Shown here: positions 10,514 to 24,195 of the stretch, one piece after another
How the letters are laid out: each line of letters begins with the position of its first letter
How positions within the stretch are numbered: the first letter of the stretch is position 1
Origin: Lanius collurio
Lineage: Eukaryota; Chordata; Aves; Passeriformes; Laniidae
Assembly (NCBI GenBank): GCA_020086605.1
Contig: JACBWW010000051.1
Coordinates: forward strand, 824,097-888,096
Reading direction: 5' to 3'
DNA: 64,000 bases
The notes under the pieces: generated by a model
Told to the model about the DNA's origin: nothing
Seen by the model: the letters and a program-made list of their open reading frames with translations, nothing else
The model's database searches: none
Position numbers and translations under genes: made by a program

Positions 10514-13500
10514 CACAAAGCCCCCCGGCCCGGCGCATCCCGGCCGCGGCTCCCCGGGGGATGCGATAGTTTTCGGATTCGCATGAGCTGAATGTCTCCA
10601 ACAGCATTTCCCCCTAACACCCGACACGTTCTGCTGACAGACAAGCTGTGCATGCTGCATATGTGCACAGGATACCTGAATGGAAAGGGGTAAAAAACCC
10701 AACCGCAGAGGAAGCAGGAGTTCCTATGTGGATGAGCAGAAAGTGGAGGGAGGGAGCATTGCTGCAGTGCCAAGCACTGCGCTGGAGCAGACATTCCTGC
10801 ACAAATGTGTGGACTGTGCATTTAACAGGCTAGGTGAGAAAATATCTCTGCACAGCAAAGTGTGTGGCCTTTTAAGAGGCAATAGACTGCTCCCCACAGC
10901 TGCATAAACCATGTGGTCACTAATATCTTCGAGAAGTTAGTGCCCACTCTCTTTGCTACTGCTAATGCTGGATTCACACAGGCTCCTCAAATTTACCTTC
11001 TTTCTCCTTCCTTCCTTTTACCTGGACACTACCATACCAAAACGTGATTTCTTTCTGTTTAGTTTTTTTTTTCTTTTTTTTTTATTCTTTAAGAAAAATC
11101 AGGCTTCATACCTACAGTGGTAGGATCTTAGTTCTAAGCCAAATAAAAGGCCAAAATGATTGGCCAGGGAAATTAGGTTGCTGGGTTTTCAAATAACTTT
11201 TTTCCCACAAAAAGAACTTTGTAAAGAATTCCTGTGAGAAGAAACTAAAAATGGTTGAAAATTGAGTAGAAAATTAAATAGAACTCAGTGAGTCTACCAT
11301 GAGGGTAGTTTGGTGTTGGGAGTAAGACAGGTGTGAGGTATGTCTGACCCTTACAGAACCAGTTATAGTTACTACCTGAACACAGAAATGGAAAATTCAA
11401 TTTTTACAGGATTTTATGGCATGGAATTTCATATTATTTTGACATAAAACTTCCACTAAAATAATCCCAGATACTTATTTTAGCACACTTCCTTCTTTTC
11501 ACTCATCTTTCAGAAAAAACATTGCCTGAAAGAAATGGTGCCAAAATTATTTCATAAGCTTAAAAAGAAACCCTTCATAATGCAACTTAAATTTTTATCT
11601 CAGCATGAAGTTCTGTATTCTGTTCACAGCTATCTATCTGATAGCCAAGATGGTTTCCTCTAACAGCCTCCTGACCTCATCATTTTAAAGAATAAATTAT
11701 AGATAGAGAAATAATATCTATAAAGGGAAAATTATTCTTAGCACTTTACAGAAACATTTCAAGTGACTCAACATGTAAATATTATTTTAATTCTAACAAT
11801 CAGGACTTTTTCCTCCTCCTGTTTTGAAAAAACCCTTGCTATTAGTTTTGGAAACTCAAGGACCAAGACAGAGTTATAAAAGTTGAACTTAGATACCATT
11901 TATTTATAGCCAAGATGAAAGTTTTTCTGTGCTAAAGACTCATCAAACACTTCAGAAAGAGGGGAATATTATTGTATTGTGTGTCACTTTTCTTGGACAC
12001 TAAAATCCTGAAGGGCCAACTGAACACCAGCAAAGGTGCTCCATGTTAAACATCTGAATAAATGTGTTGACATCAATCAGAATACACACAGAACTTTAAG
12101 TATTTGCAGAATCTGATCAGAGTAATTGAACACATTTGATTACCATTGCTGTACAGAAGTTTGAACTCTATTAATAAAAAAAGTTACTATATAGAGAAAT
12201 TTATTGTTGCAAAATCATTAATATTTAGAAGACTGAAGACAAAAGAGGAGAGTTAAGACATCACTCAGGCAGTAATAGAAGTAGCTAAAATTCTAGCATT
12301 GACTTCAGTAAATAATGATTTGAATGAATTCAGAATAAATGTCATTATACAACACTGAGGTATTTTACCTTTACAGAATTTGTATCCATTTTATTAAATG
12401 CAAAAAATACATCCTTACAACAGAGTACACTAAAGTTTTAGGAAGAGTTTTCTTACAGTTGGTTTCTCGACATTCATAACTGGACTGCAAACTCCTTGCA
12501 TAAAGTTCCCTCATCATCTTACCCGTCAGATTACTCTAAGAGAAGTGTGCAGTCCACCACACGGACTTGGAGCTGTGTCCAGTGAAAATTAGTCAGATCA
12601 AGCTCCCAGTTTCTAAAACTTGTACAAAAAAAATTTTTAGATCCAGAAACAATTTAAAATTATTATTAAAACCCAAAAAATTGTACACCTGATGGGGTTT
12701 AATTTGAACTAATTATCTGATTGTCCTTATTGAACATATAATGGGTATTTAAAACATTACATGCAATAGAACTCACCAGCAAAGTTCCAAAATTATTTAA
12801 AGTTGTACTCTACACTCTATTTATATATATGGAGTTTATCAGTTATTTTTGCAGAGCTTTAACAAATTGCCAGCAAAAGCTACATAATACAGTGGAAATT
12901 AATGTTCAAGTGGGAAATGTGGGACTTTTTTTCACTTGTTAGTGCCCAAGTAGTTTCATGGCAATGTTTTTATGCTGCAGCTACATGCCTAAAACTGAAG
13001 GCTGTCAAGACTGATCCAAAAAAACCCATAAATAAAGCTATCATTTTAGCATCAAAATAGTTTGATGCCTAAGCGAGTAGTTGTATTTTTATTAGTAAAA
13101 TACTGAATATGGGTATAAATAGAATTGTTTTGCCCTTGTAAAGTGATGTGATATAATAATAAGGACCAAAAGAATATCCCTCAGATGGACAGTCCCTTAG
13201 AATTACTGTAAAACTTGCTAACATCAGTTTGGTTTTAATCCTGCAGCTGTGGTAATTCATACACTTCCAATGCTTTCACACAGTGTATAACACTAACACT
13301 AAGCCAGAGGTCCCATTACTGGAATAAGGAGTTGCTCAGCAAGAGACAATTTCTTACCTCACAAAGATTGCTCCTCTTTAAAGAAGTGTCATGATAGAAG
13401 ATGTGAATCTAGGTGCTATTAAAATACGACTTTATCCTTATCTATGATATTATGAAACTGAATATTTTATATACTCCAGTGTTTGTATGAGCAGAGCTAA

Positions 13501-14009
13501 GGCTGTGTGGACACAGGACCTGCACTTCTTGAGCGTGTCAGGGGGAACAAGGGGAATGAGCCTACCTATGAGTTTTTCATAGCCATGCTGCACTCCTGAC
13601 TGCTGTGAGCTGTAATACTGGGACACAAACTCAGAACAACTATTATTGTCATAAAAAGAGTACCAAAACTACTGACCTAAAGTAGATTTGAAAATTAAGT
13701 TTAATTCTATTATTAGTAACTTGATGGGGCAAAAAATGACTACAGCACTGTTTCCCTACTTGAAAATATATGATTTAGAAATATGGATGAAACCCTTTAA
13801 CTAACTTCTTCTGTAGTGACTAAACCACCTAAATATAACGTGCATGCCAAACTCATGTATTCCAAAATACTCCAGTGACTACTCAAAGCAATGTTAGATG
13901 TCTTTTGAAAAGTTTGCATCTTTGAAAATCTAAAAAGTGAAAGCTGGTAATAAAAACCTACAGAAACTAACTATAGTAAAAATACCTTAGGAAATTAATT
14001 TGCTCTTTT

Positions 14010-14115
14010 AATATAATATTTCCCATATTATTCATAATATATACCTTCTTCATGGCCATTAAATATAATATTTCCCATATTATTCATAATATATACCTTC
14101 TTCATGGCCATTAAA
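14010..14115 (+). repeat. Perfect 52-bp tandem duplication
   Basis: A 52-bp AT-rich unit (beginning AATATAATATTTCCC and ending ATGGCCATTA) is present twice head to tail without a mismatch. The copy junction lies at about 14061/14062. Perfect identity implies a recent event or an assembly artefact. Confidence 0.95.
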
Positions 14116-14950
14116 ATAATGCTTTAGGGTCTTAAGTTTAAAATGTTAATGATTAATGGTAATCTGGAAAAAGTATCTTGTTGATTTGGATTGTAGTTGC
14201 ATTGCTTTCCTTTATTCTACATTTGCTTTATTGACATAGTTCACTAAATTCTGTAACATTTGCACAAAAATTTAAAAGGGAAGAATAGGAGTGAATGGAT
14301 GAAAGGAAAAGAAGCAAATGTCTTGTCAAGGGGAACTCTCTCTAAGTCTCAGTCCCAGTACAATTAAACTTCTGTATTCTTAAGTAATGACCACCACTTT
14401 CTGCAATAGAGAACTGGATTGTGAATTGGATAATAAATTACTAAATTATTAGATAAAGCATTAGACACATGGTGAGCAGTAACATGCTTACAGGATGGTT
14501 GATTTTTTACAGTACCTTGTGGACATACATCCAAGTAAGCTCCTAAGCAGAGGCAGTTTTAATGTCAATAGCTCTGACTGGCACTGCAGACAGAGACGGA
14601 CTGGCTCATTTGAAGCTGGCTCAGTACCCTGCAGCCTTCCCCTTGTTGCAGGGAGTGTCAGCCACTCCAGCTGTAAAAATTCTATATACTCCTACATACA
14701 TCACCATTAGGGTGATCATTTGATCACCTATTTTTTAGCTTTCATCAGGATAACTGGAGTGTACTGGGGTTCTCTGTTGGTACAGTCTGACCTGCAGCTT
14801 TGCAAACCATTGTACCTGCAGCTCCACTCACAGAAAACTTCAATGAAGAAAAAGAGGTGGCTTATGTGAGACTGGCAGTGACTTGTATAAGACTGTGTGA
14901 AGAGCAAGGTGGAAGCTGGGGGCTTGATTAATGTGAATTCAAGCTCAGAA

Positions 14951-15236
14951 AATCACAGAATCACTGAATCATTAGGGTTGGAAGGGACCTCTGGAGATCA
15001 TCCAGTCCAACCCCCTGCCAAGGCAGGGTCACCTGGAGCAGGCGACACAGGAGCCTTTCTGGGTGGGTTTGGGATCTCTCCAGAGAGGGAGACTCCAGGA
15101 ACCTCACTGGGCAGCTGTTCTGGAGCATTGCCACCCCTAACATAAAGAAGTTCTTTCTCATGTTGAGGTGGAAATTCTTGTTTCTGTTTATGGCCATAAC
15201 TCCTTGTCCTGTTGCTGGGCACCACTGAAAAGAGTC
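14951..15236 (-). mobile_element. CR1 LINE fragment, 5'-truncated, minus strand
   Basis: The left edge is the reverse complement of the CR1 3' end, with repeats of a TGATTCTGTGATT-type octamer, followed by the typical block reading TTGGACTGGATGATCTCCAG on the minus strand. Farther in, the minus strand encodes a segment with FHLNMRKNFF and ESPSLE, the conserved C-terminal region of the CR1 ORF2 protein, in more than one frame because of small indels. About 290 bp are kept. It is an inactive fossil in intron 1, antisense to GABRG2. Confidence 0.93.
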
Positions 15237-17077
15237 TCAACAAATATATATAAATATACAAATTAAGGAAAAAAACTCCAAAATCTGACATAGGTCATCA
15301 GAACTGAAGGGTGAATTTTTTTCATTTTCATGCTCCATAGCCTATTTAGTGTTGTACTTTTTTGAAACAGATTTCTATTGCAATACAAATTTCTTTTAAC
15401 ACAAATGATAAGATATAATTGTCCATTTCCTCAGTTTTGCCTACTAAGAAACCAACACCCTATACGACACCTAATGCTGAAAATCTCAACAGTTGTGGGA
15501 ATCTTCTCACATGACAGGCCTTGTTTTATTCTCTCAGAAATCCCCATTCCACTGAAGTCAGTCTGTTGCTGAAGGAAAAGCCCATATAATCCATACCCAG
15601 TACAGATTCTTACAGGTAGTTTTGTACTCAGCTAAGAACTGGGATATCACCCAAAGTTAAATTATAACTCACTAAGGTCTTCAAAAAGTGTTCCTTACAC
15701 TGCATAAGGCTTTGCAGAAATCTCTCAACCTACATTCCAGCTAACTGATTTACAATATCCCTAAATATTTTTCCTTCAATCCTTCTTTTTTATTCTGTAT
15801 AGATGATCAGCTAAAACTTTACACTCCACTTCAGCTCACAGAATGTAATGTAAATTGATCTTAAGTGGCACATAGGTCTTTTCCTGGCCCTCTGGACACA
15901 AAGGAATTTCTCCGTTCTAGAAAATGAGCTGTTTTCTGTTAATGGAAGTTCTAAACATGAACCAGGGAGGCTTTTTGACAATATAAGAGAAAGATATGTG
16001 TTCATTTTATTTTTAGAAAAGATATGACAGCTGATGATAGAAATGGCCATCCAGATACCTTCACTGGAAGTAGATAAAAACTTTCTGGGCTCAAAGCAGG
16101 AAGCTATTTACTTAGAACAAGATACATTCCTCATACAATGAATAAAAAGACTGCAGAAAGTACCAGGAAAGAACCATAAATTCCAGAAAAAAAGAGCCCA
16201 TCGCCACAGTCAGGTAACTAGAATTATTATTAGGTAGGGAAAATCCTTTCTCATAGAATGAGACTAAAACTCATTCAGCACTGATGAAATTAGAGACTAC
16301 AACTTCTCCTAGGGAAAATATTCAACACACAATAACCAGGGTGAAGACATATTTTAGGTGATGGAGAGGTAAGAAAGGAACAGTATGAAGTATCCATTCT
16401 AGATGTACTTTTTAGATTCAATATGTTGAGTGACTTCTGATGACTTTAAACTTAGCATTCATTGCATGCTTCCTTGTGATAATGGATTGTGGCCTAAATT
16501 GTCATGATGCTATAAAAGCAGAGCTTGAGAATCTGAGTTCACCTAGAGTGTATATTTGTGGAGGTGTAATTTCTTTACAGGCATTTTACTTATGTGAGCA
16601 CCTGCCTCAGAATAAGTAGGAGCTTGCTGTTTGAATTGGGTCTGGTTTCCCATTTTGATGTCCAGAAGTAACCTACTTATTTGAGTCTTCTAATTAAGAA
16701 GAAATTTAGCTTCGCATTAAGCCACAAAGTGGAGAAAACAGCAAAACAGAAAATAATATTACTTGCTTTTAAATTTGTAATATGAAGCAGTTAGAACTTA
16801 ATTCATATCAGAATATGTAACCATCTCCTTCAATGTGAGAAATTTACAAAATAACTATATATTTTTTTTCATCCATATGAAAAGAGGATGGTAGAAGGAG
16901 ATAGTGAGAGCATATTTTCATAAGTTCTGACACCTGCCAACCGGCTCAGACAAACTGAGGTAAAAGAGGGGTGATGGTGGTTGGTTGAAGAAAACTATTG
17001 AGAGAATAGTGAGGATTATATCTAGCATGACTCTGGGGAATTTGTATAGTTGTGACAGGAGATTAATATGCGAGTCT

Positions 17078-17110
17078 TGTCAGACTGAATATTGGGTATT
17101 CAGTCTGACA
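17078..17110. repeat. Perfect inverted repeat (14-bp arms, 5-bp spacer)
   Basis: Left arm TGTCAGACTGAATA (17078-17091) and right arm TATTCAGTCTGACA (17097-17110) are exact reverse complements around TTGGG. Transcribed as part of intron 1, it could fold into a short hairpin. No other feature explains it. Confidence 0.9.
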
Positions 17111-20100
17111 CATGGTGATATCCTCTTATTTATATAACAGTAATATTTTTAACACAACTGCTGTCAAAAAAAGGAGGCTTTAATGCTGATGAAAACCACC
17201 AGTGACTGCATAAGCAGAAGAGAAATGTAACAAATACCTTCCCATGTAAATGACTACCTCAGCTGCATAATGTTTTTTTCATGTGATGTCCTAAGCAACA
17301 CAAAAAGTTGACTAGAGCAGCTTTACTTGTTCTCTCATTTAACGGGCATAGAGTGTGCAGTGAAATTATCCCTGGCTGAAAACTTACAAAACTGTTTTTC
17401 TTTTTAATATGTGAGATGTTGCAGAGCCCAAATATTTATATAAATTCAAAGAGAAGAAAAATATTTTAAAATCCATTAAACTCACTGATATAATTTCATT
17501 ACAGGAAATCTCTAGCTGCATGTTTCTGGAAAAGGAGAGACTTCACAAGGGATATTTCTGCCCTTATTTTTTGCTCTTTCCTCTGCTATTGGTAACTGCC
17601 AGATGCAAAATATATGGCACAAAATACCACTGATTTGACCCAGAGTAATAACTACATTATGCTTACTGCAAAGTGATAGCAGACAATAGAAATTCAGTAA
17701 ATCATACAAGAATCTTAGTGCAACAGCTAATTACCACAGAGAAATAAAATCACTATTGTTTAAATCAGATTTTCATCTCTTGAGGATAAGTTCTATTTTT
17801 TCAGATCTAGTAGAAGGACATTTTCACACATATTCAGTAAAGAACAACACAATGTGTAGGCCTAGCTGTGAAATCTGGCCATTGTGTATAAAACTTAATA
17901 TTAGTCCTACAAGACAGAACATTCATTTATTTGTAGACAGCCAACAAAACATTAAACAAATATAATTTCTACCATACCTAAAGCAACATACACAGATTAT
18001 TACCATAAATAAAAGATCAATATATGTAAAAATAAATAAAGGATTTAAAATAAATGAAGGATAATAATGAGCTTTTGGAAGGAATGGAATAAGAAGTTAT
18101 TTACTTTTTATGTTTGCGTTAGCTCTTTCCAAATGATGCAGGTAGTCATGTATGAAATGGTATTTTTTACTGAATGTCATCTTGGACTTTGGTGTGAACC
18201 CTTGAAATTAAAGGCTACCTTTTTTTCTGAGCCACTTATCTTCTTCAACTTTTTGAATGCTCCATGTTCTGCTGAAAAATATTTCCGGTTCTATATATGG
18301 ATGAGAAATGCACCTTAAAGGGGATCTCATGCATACCCATAATAATCTTCTGTCAGATTACCCTGCCCCTCCCCTCCTAAAAAAGTGGGTGATATGAGAA
18401 AATTAGTGTTTTTCTTCACCAGTGGTTCAGTGTTATATTGTGTAACACAAATAGCATGTTCTGGTCATATGAAGCCTTTGTTAATCTGTAGCAAAATATC
18501 TTCAAATCCAAACAGAAATCTGCCTGCTGGAACAGATTGAGGATTATCAACTGAATTCCACTTTCCTTTAATTCCCTGAGATTTTTCAAGAGAGAGAAAA
18601 ACAGATAGCAGAAGAAAGAACGAGAAAGAGAACCATTAAGAGCAATTAATCAGATAATGCTAGGAAGCCTTACTAAACTAATCAATGTATTTGTCAATAT
18701 ATTATTAGGTGATGCACTTCTGGGACCTACTAAACTACACATATGTTTGCTAAAGCTTAAGCTTTGCATCACAAAGCAGAATGAGATGTGCCCATGACAA
18801 CCAGACACAGAGATAAGTTATCTCTTGGCCATTTTGTGTACATCCCATGAAAGGGTGAAGACACAAAAGACTTTACACTACAGATAAGCACTAAAAGGGC
18901 TTCAATGAGGTGGATAGCAGATACTGAAGCAGGGAAGTGAAAACAGTTTATCAAGAAGCCTACAATGACTTTTCCTCTCTACTACCCTGATTAATACCTC
19001 TGGTTTCTACTTTTATAGCCCTAGGAGCCATTCTTCTGAAACTTAAGCTTCTAAACTGGCTCTCTGTGCAGAAAAATAATCACCTGACCCCCCAAAAATC
19101 AGTAACTTAATTCTATACGTAGACCATTAGCTCATGCTTACTATTGGGAATGGACAATATTTTCAAGACAACTGTGAAACCATGGCACAAACAGATAAAA
19201 CAGGAAAGGGTAAACAGGCACATAGATGTCAGTAAATGAAGAATGCCACCATATAATTGATACATAATTAAAATTACAGTCATCTTGACCTTCTTAGATG
19301 AATTACTGATAGCCCTTACACTTACTTAATTTAGAGAGTAAGGACTTCAGGTATGAGTCCAGGAAAGTTGTACACTTGCTATGAATAAGAGGCAGAACTG
19401 AACTTGGTCTGGAAGTGAATTATGAAGATGGGAATTATACAACATTTTTACCATAGTGACAAGAAGCCAGCTTCAAATAGAAAACAAGTGCAGGGATTGG
19501 GATGATGAGTTATTACATTCAAATTAACAAAGATGATAAATGAAGAGCAACCATTTGCATGAAGTGAAGAGTTTTGGGAGTCAGAGACCAGAGGCATTCC
19601 ACACTAGAACATGAACACAAGTGAGAAAGCTGGTAGTGGCTTCAGAAAGAAGATAGGACATGTGAACCATGTAATAATATTTATACTGCCAAGAATTGTC
19701 TTAGTAGCTGAACTTGAATATTGAAAAGAAACCTTTTGCCTTCTCTATATGTAACTTAAATTATGCATTCTGCTCCTCCAGCCTGTGAGGGCTCAAATGT
19801 GTTTGAGTATTACCATTTTGTTTTGTAATGGAGCAAAGAAGTCAATATTTTCTGGGAAGGTGATGATTTGGAAGAGGGGAAGGTTACCAACAGTAACATA
19901 CTGTTGGAGGTCCTTAGAATACAATTACAAATATTGCTACTCTTTTACAGAAACAAAAAATTAACCAGTATCACAGACCACATTGTATTGAATAAACACT
20001 GGATATTTGTAAGCTCTTTGGGGCAAGAACAATCAAAAATACATTAACAATTAATTTTTTCAATTTATTTCCTAGTTTCTAAAGGAAATGGTAAAAATCT

Positions 20101-21889
20101 CACTAAGCTGCTTTAAAGACTTACAGCATGCACTTAAAATTACCTAAAACCTTAATAAGGCTCAAATGTAGCACATGAGATTAAAGTCATGACAAATCTT
20201 TTGGGCCAAATTCCTAAATTCAATGTCCAGCATAACTAACAAGGCTCTGAAACCTATATTTAAGAATCAGTGGTGAACAACAAGAAAATATTATTCTCTG
20301 CACTGGTTACTGCGATCCGGATCCACAGCTCTGCCTCCTGGATGTCAAAAGGCTGTAAATCTAAGCTACCACTATTTTGTCCAGGTGAGGACAGTGTATC
20401 TTTCCTCTCACCACATGCCACCAGCACCTCTAGGGAGAGTTCATTGCTCAGAAATTAAATTATGTTATTCTAAATTACTTGCTATTAATATCCAACCACT
20501 TTCAACCACTGTTTTACCCACTTAATGCACTTTAACCACTTAATAGCCAACCACTTTTACTCTGGTATACTTCTTAATAAGGATTATTTCTATAATGAGT
20601 TCCAAAATTTACTATTCAGTCCTCTAGGGATTATATCTATGAAAACAACCCATATATAGATTTGATTTTAAAAAAGAATTTTAGTGTTACTGGTTTCAAA
20701 AAGTTGATTTTATTTCAGACTTTGACATAAAATTAATCTTTGGCCAGAAACCAAGAAATTCAGCTCTCATGGTAACTTTGAAAAAGTTCTGGGTGTGTGA
20801 AGGCTTAAGGAGAATACTAGAAGGGAAAATTGTTAGCAGCTTCACACAATTTGTTAAAGAAAGAAAAAAAAGAAGGGGAAGGTACTATATTGTGAAATAA
20901 ATTCTTCTGTTACCATCCCCAAAGCTCTATCTCTCTTCATCTCTCCATAGTAGATAAGCATAGATGTGATTAAATTCAATGCAATATATATTCAGACTAA
21001 ATCAGAAACATTTGTTACCTGCAATCATTACCTGCATATGCAATGTTCTGAGCTCCTCAATAAAATACTAATGAAAGGATTTAATGAAAAAGCCCAGAAG
21101 TTTAATAGTCAAATTATGTCCAGTCATAAATAGTGCATATTTTAAATAGGAGCTCTCTATTTAGTGAATGAGTAAGAATTCCAAATGGTATGTAAACAAT
21201 TAATTTCTTTAACAAAGATGTCATGTCTGCAACAGCACCTTGAAAAACAGGCTGAGGCAGCTAAGCTGGGCTTCAGTTTTGCAGGGTTTTAAGCATTCAA
21301 GCCTCTATCCAGGAGAACACATTTGTGTTTAAATGTTTACCAATGTGGTTTTCTGCACAAGGATAAGAATACTGAGCAGCTGGCAGTATGGAAAGCATAA
21401 TCCTGGAAAATCTGACAGATATAAGCTAAAAATGCAACATTTGCCAGCAAATGTATTCCATTTATGTCCTCTATTCTAAATTATTTCTTTTGTAATCTGT
21501 CCTGGAAAACTGTAGATCTTAGAATAGCACCTGCTTTTTATTTAACAAATTATCCTGAGGTGTGTTTGCCAAATTCCCCAGGATCTCAGGAGAATAAATT
21601 GCATGTAAAGTTTTACTTCAGTAGCTTCCAGTGGAATTTCTTATCAATACTCCGCAGTTATTATGCATAAGTCTGTAGCTCATAAAAAGCTGCTGGATCT
21701 GTAGCAAGGGAAAGCTGAAGATGGATTTATCCATATGGAAGATATCCTATGATTAGTAAAACATCTTTATCCTTAGCTTCTACTCATCTGCCATTATTTT
21801 TAGGAGTTTGCAGCTGTCCATCCTCACCTGATGATCCCATTGGCATCTGCTCAAGTCATGGAAAGACTCTTGTTTTTAAAGCGTTCCTG

Positions 21890-22435
21890 ATCATGCAGTT
21901 TGGGTAAGATCCATAAAGGACCAACAAAATCTCTGAAGCCTCATGGTGCCTCCTCTGTACTCATAGAAAATGGGGTCTGAAACCCTCTGCATTTTGCCAA
22001 TAAGCTTGTTCTGAGTTGCCATGATGCTTTGTCCAGCTACCCTAAATTCCTTTGTGGACCTTGCTTCAATGCTCACAATAAGTACAATCTCCATAAACGA
22101 CACCACATGTAGCTGGTGCTTACATCTCTTCCAGGGAGACCCCACAGCTGGGCATGGACTAATCCAAGCTGACTTAGTGATGCCAGAAGGTAACATCCCT
22201 GCTTGGTCTGTATCGATTCACGTTAAAGCTCCTTGCTGTCGTGCCATGGTGGGTGCTCCACAGAGCTGTGATGGAGCCAAGGAAACCCCATGGGGAACTG
22301 GACATTGTGGCCTGAATATATGGACACTTTCGTTTTCAACTGAAACAGTCTCTGCACCACATTTAGTGGATCCTTTGACTTAGCCACAATACAGAGCTGC
22401 AGGAGATGAGGAGATAAGAAGGAAAAAAAAAATTC
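21890..22435. other. Unassigned GC-richer block with overlapping frames
   Basis: A stretch with higher GC than its surroundings carries a 120-codon frame on the + strand (22021-22383). It also carries two minus-strand frames (22223-22453 and 21891-22196) that are out of register with each other. A run of about ten A lies near 22422-22431, shortly after the + frame's stop. I recognise no protein family in any frame. It may be a decayed retrocopy or an old repeat; this is weakly supported. Confidence 0.25.
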
Positions 22436-23809
22436 TCTTACATAATCTCTCAAAATGAAGGAAACATTTTCACCACTGTATGTCGTACTGGACTTCGTAT
22501 CATTCCCTGTAGCATCTTCAAGACCCTGTGCTAAATATATTTTGAAACTCCAGTTACATGAGTCTACATGTCTTAGACATTAATATGGTTTCTTCTCTCC
22601 AGGAATTTCAGAAACAAATTGATAACAGTGATGGATAAACTTGGCTCCCAATGCAGTGTTTCAAAATAATGCTTTTGGAATATGTCTGTGTCATCCATAT
22701 GTCATCCATAGTAGTATGTCATCCATATTACTTCTGATCCTTGTAGCCAGTTACACACATTAATCAAACCCACTCAGCCTCTGCTTGTACTTGGTTATTA
22801 TTCTTATTCTTGCTCTCTTTTCCAACTATGAGGCATCCAGCTTTCTCTAGCCCTGAATAACATCTACTTAAAAAAACAAGTTTCTAGTAGCTTTCTCTGT
22901 AAAATTTTCTTTGCTTTTACAAAGAAAAACTTCTCTGACTATAATCAGAGCAATGACAATTTATAAAGTAAAATTCTATAATAATTATGAGAGTCAAAGA
23001 AGGTATGCCAAAATATTTGTGGAGGAAGAAGAAATTTCTGGGAGATATATGTTTGTATGTGTATGGAATAGAAATTGCTCCTACTTTTCTGGTGTTTTGA
23101 TGAGCCTTAATAGCCCACTCAAATGTCAAAAACTTCAGAGCTAGGTAGAATTTGCATGTTATGTGCCTTACCTTTTACTTATTGGATATTGATAGAAAGA
23201 GAAATAAAAAGATAAGACACTGTGTGAGCCTGTACACAGTTTCTTCTCACTAAAATAAAGTTACACAGTCACCATAATATATATTAGTTAGGACCTTTAA
23301 AACAACTGACCATTTTTTCAGAAAAATGGTTCTGAAATTCTTGCACCTAAAGCTGAATATTCTTCTCTCTGGAAAAGTGCAGCATAAATAGGCAATTAAG
23401 ATGTAGCAGTTTGCATCACAATTTATGTGATGATTTTTGGAACCACCGTGTGTGAATTCAGCTGCAGCCCAGCAAAGCACCACAGCCACTGCTTTGCACT
23501 GAGCCTGCATGGCCTCAGGACAGAGGCTTGTCAGGCCAGCTGGGTCTGAACTCCTCTTGACCTCCCCACAGCTTCGTTTTACTTGGTTTAGCTGCCACAG
23601 CCATTTATCTAATTGACCAGGCATCTATGGCTGATTTGTTTGACTTTTTGTATGGTACAACCAGAGTTTTATTTAGACAATAGTAACAAGCCATGACTCC
23701 ATGGAGAATGAGTTACTGACATTGCTGTGTAGTGTGGAGAAATACAAGGCTACTACAACTGCAGAGGCACTGAGAAATGGACTTGGAATGCAGCATAGTA
23801 GGGGAAAGG

Positions 23810-24195
23810 CACAGAACTGTGGAATCATTAAGGCTGGAAAAGGCTTCTAAAATCATTGAGTCCTGTTATTAACCCCACACTGCCCTGTTCACCACTAAAC
23901 TATGTCCCCAAGTATCACATCCACATAGCTTGAACACTTGCAGGCTGGTGAGTCCAGCACTTCCCTGGGCAGTCTGTTCCAGTGCCTGACAACCCTTTCA
24001 GTGAAGAAGTTTTTCCTAACATCCAACCTAAACCTCCCCTGGTGCAACCTGAGGTTGTTTCCTCTTGAAATATCCCTTGTTACCTGGCAGAAGAGATTGA
24101 TCTCCACCTGGCTATAACCTCCTGTCAGGGAGATGGAGGGAGTGATAAGGTCCTCCCCAAGACTCCTTTTCTCCAGGTTAAACAGGCATGGGGTG
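23810..24195 (-). mobile_element. CR1 LINE fragment, 5'-truncated, minus strand
   Basis: About 385 bp of CR1. A continuous minus-strand frame (24107-23895) contains GNNLRLHQGRFRLDVRKNFF, then HWNRLPREV, the well-known C-terminal stretch of the CR1 ORF2 protein (reverse transcriptase/endonuclease). The left end shows the 3' untranslated block, with AATCATTAAGGCTGGAAAAG on the + strand. It belongs to a different CR1 subfamily from the copy at 14951. It is truncated at the 5' side and inactive. Confidence 0.93.

Larger units (their letters stand above)
10330..10570. promoter_or_regulatory. CpG-rich segment at the start of GABRG2 intron 1
   Basis: A GC-rich, CpG-containing stretch beginning about 375 bp downstream of exon 1. 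It stands out sharply from the surrounding AT-rich DNA. It includes GCGCGGCGGCGAGCGGCGGG around 10362-10381 and CCCGGCCGCGGC near 10540. It is probably the CpG island of the GABRG2 promoter region, extending into intron 1. Many overlapping open frames on both strands here are a by-product of base composition. Confidence 0.7.

Noticed and set aside
10109..10912. Cluster of overlapping frames in the CpG-rich intron start
   Set aside because: Frames on both strands overlap each other and the minisatellite, and none shows domain similarity. They are composition-driven.
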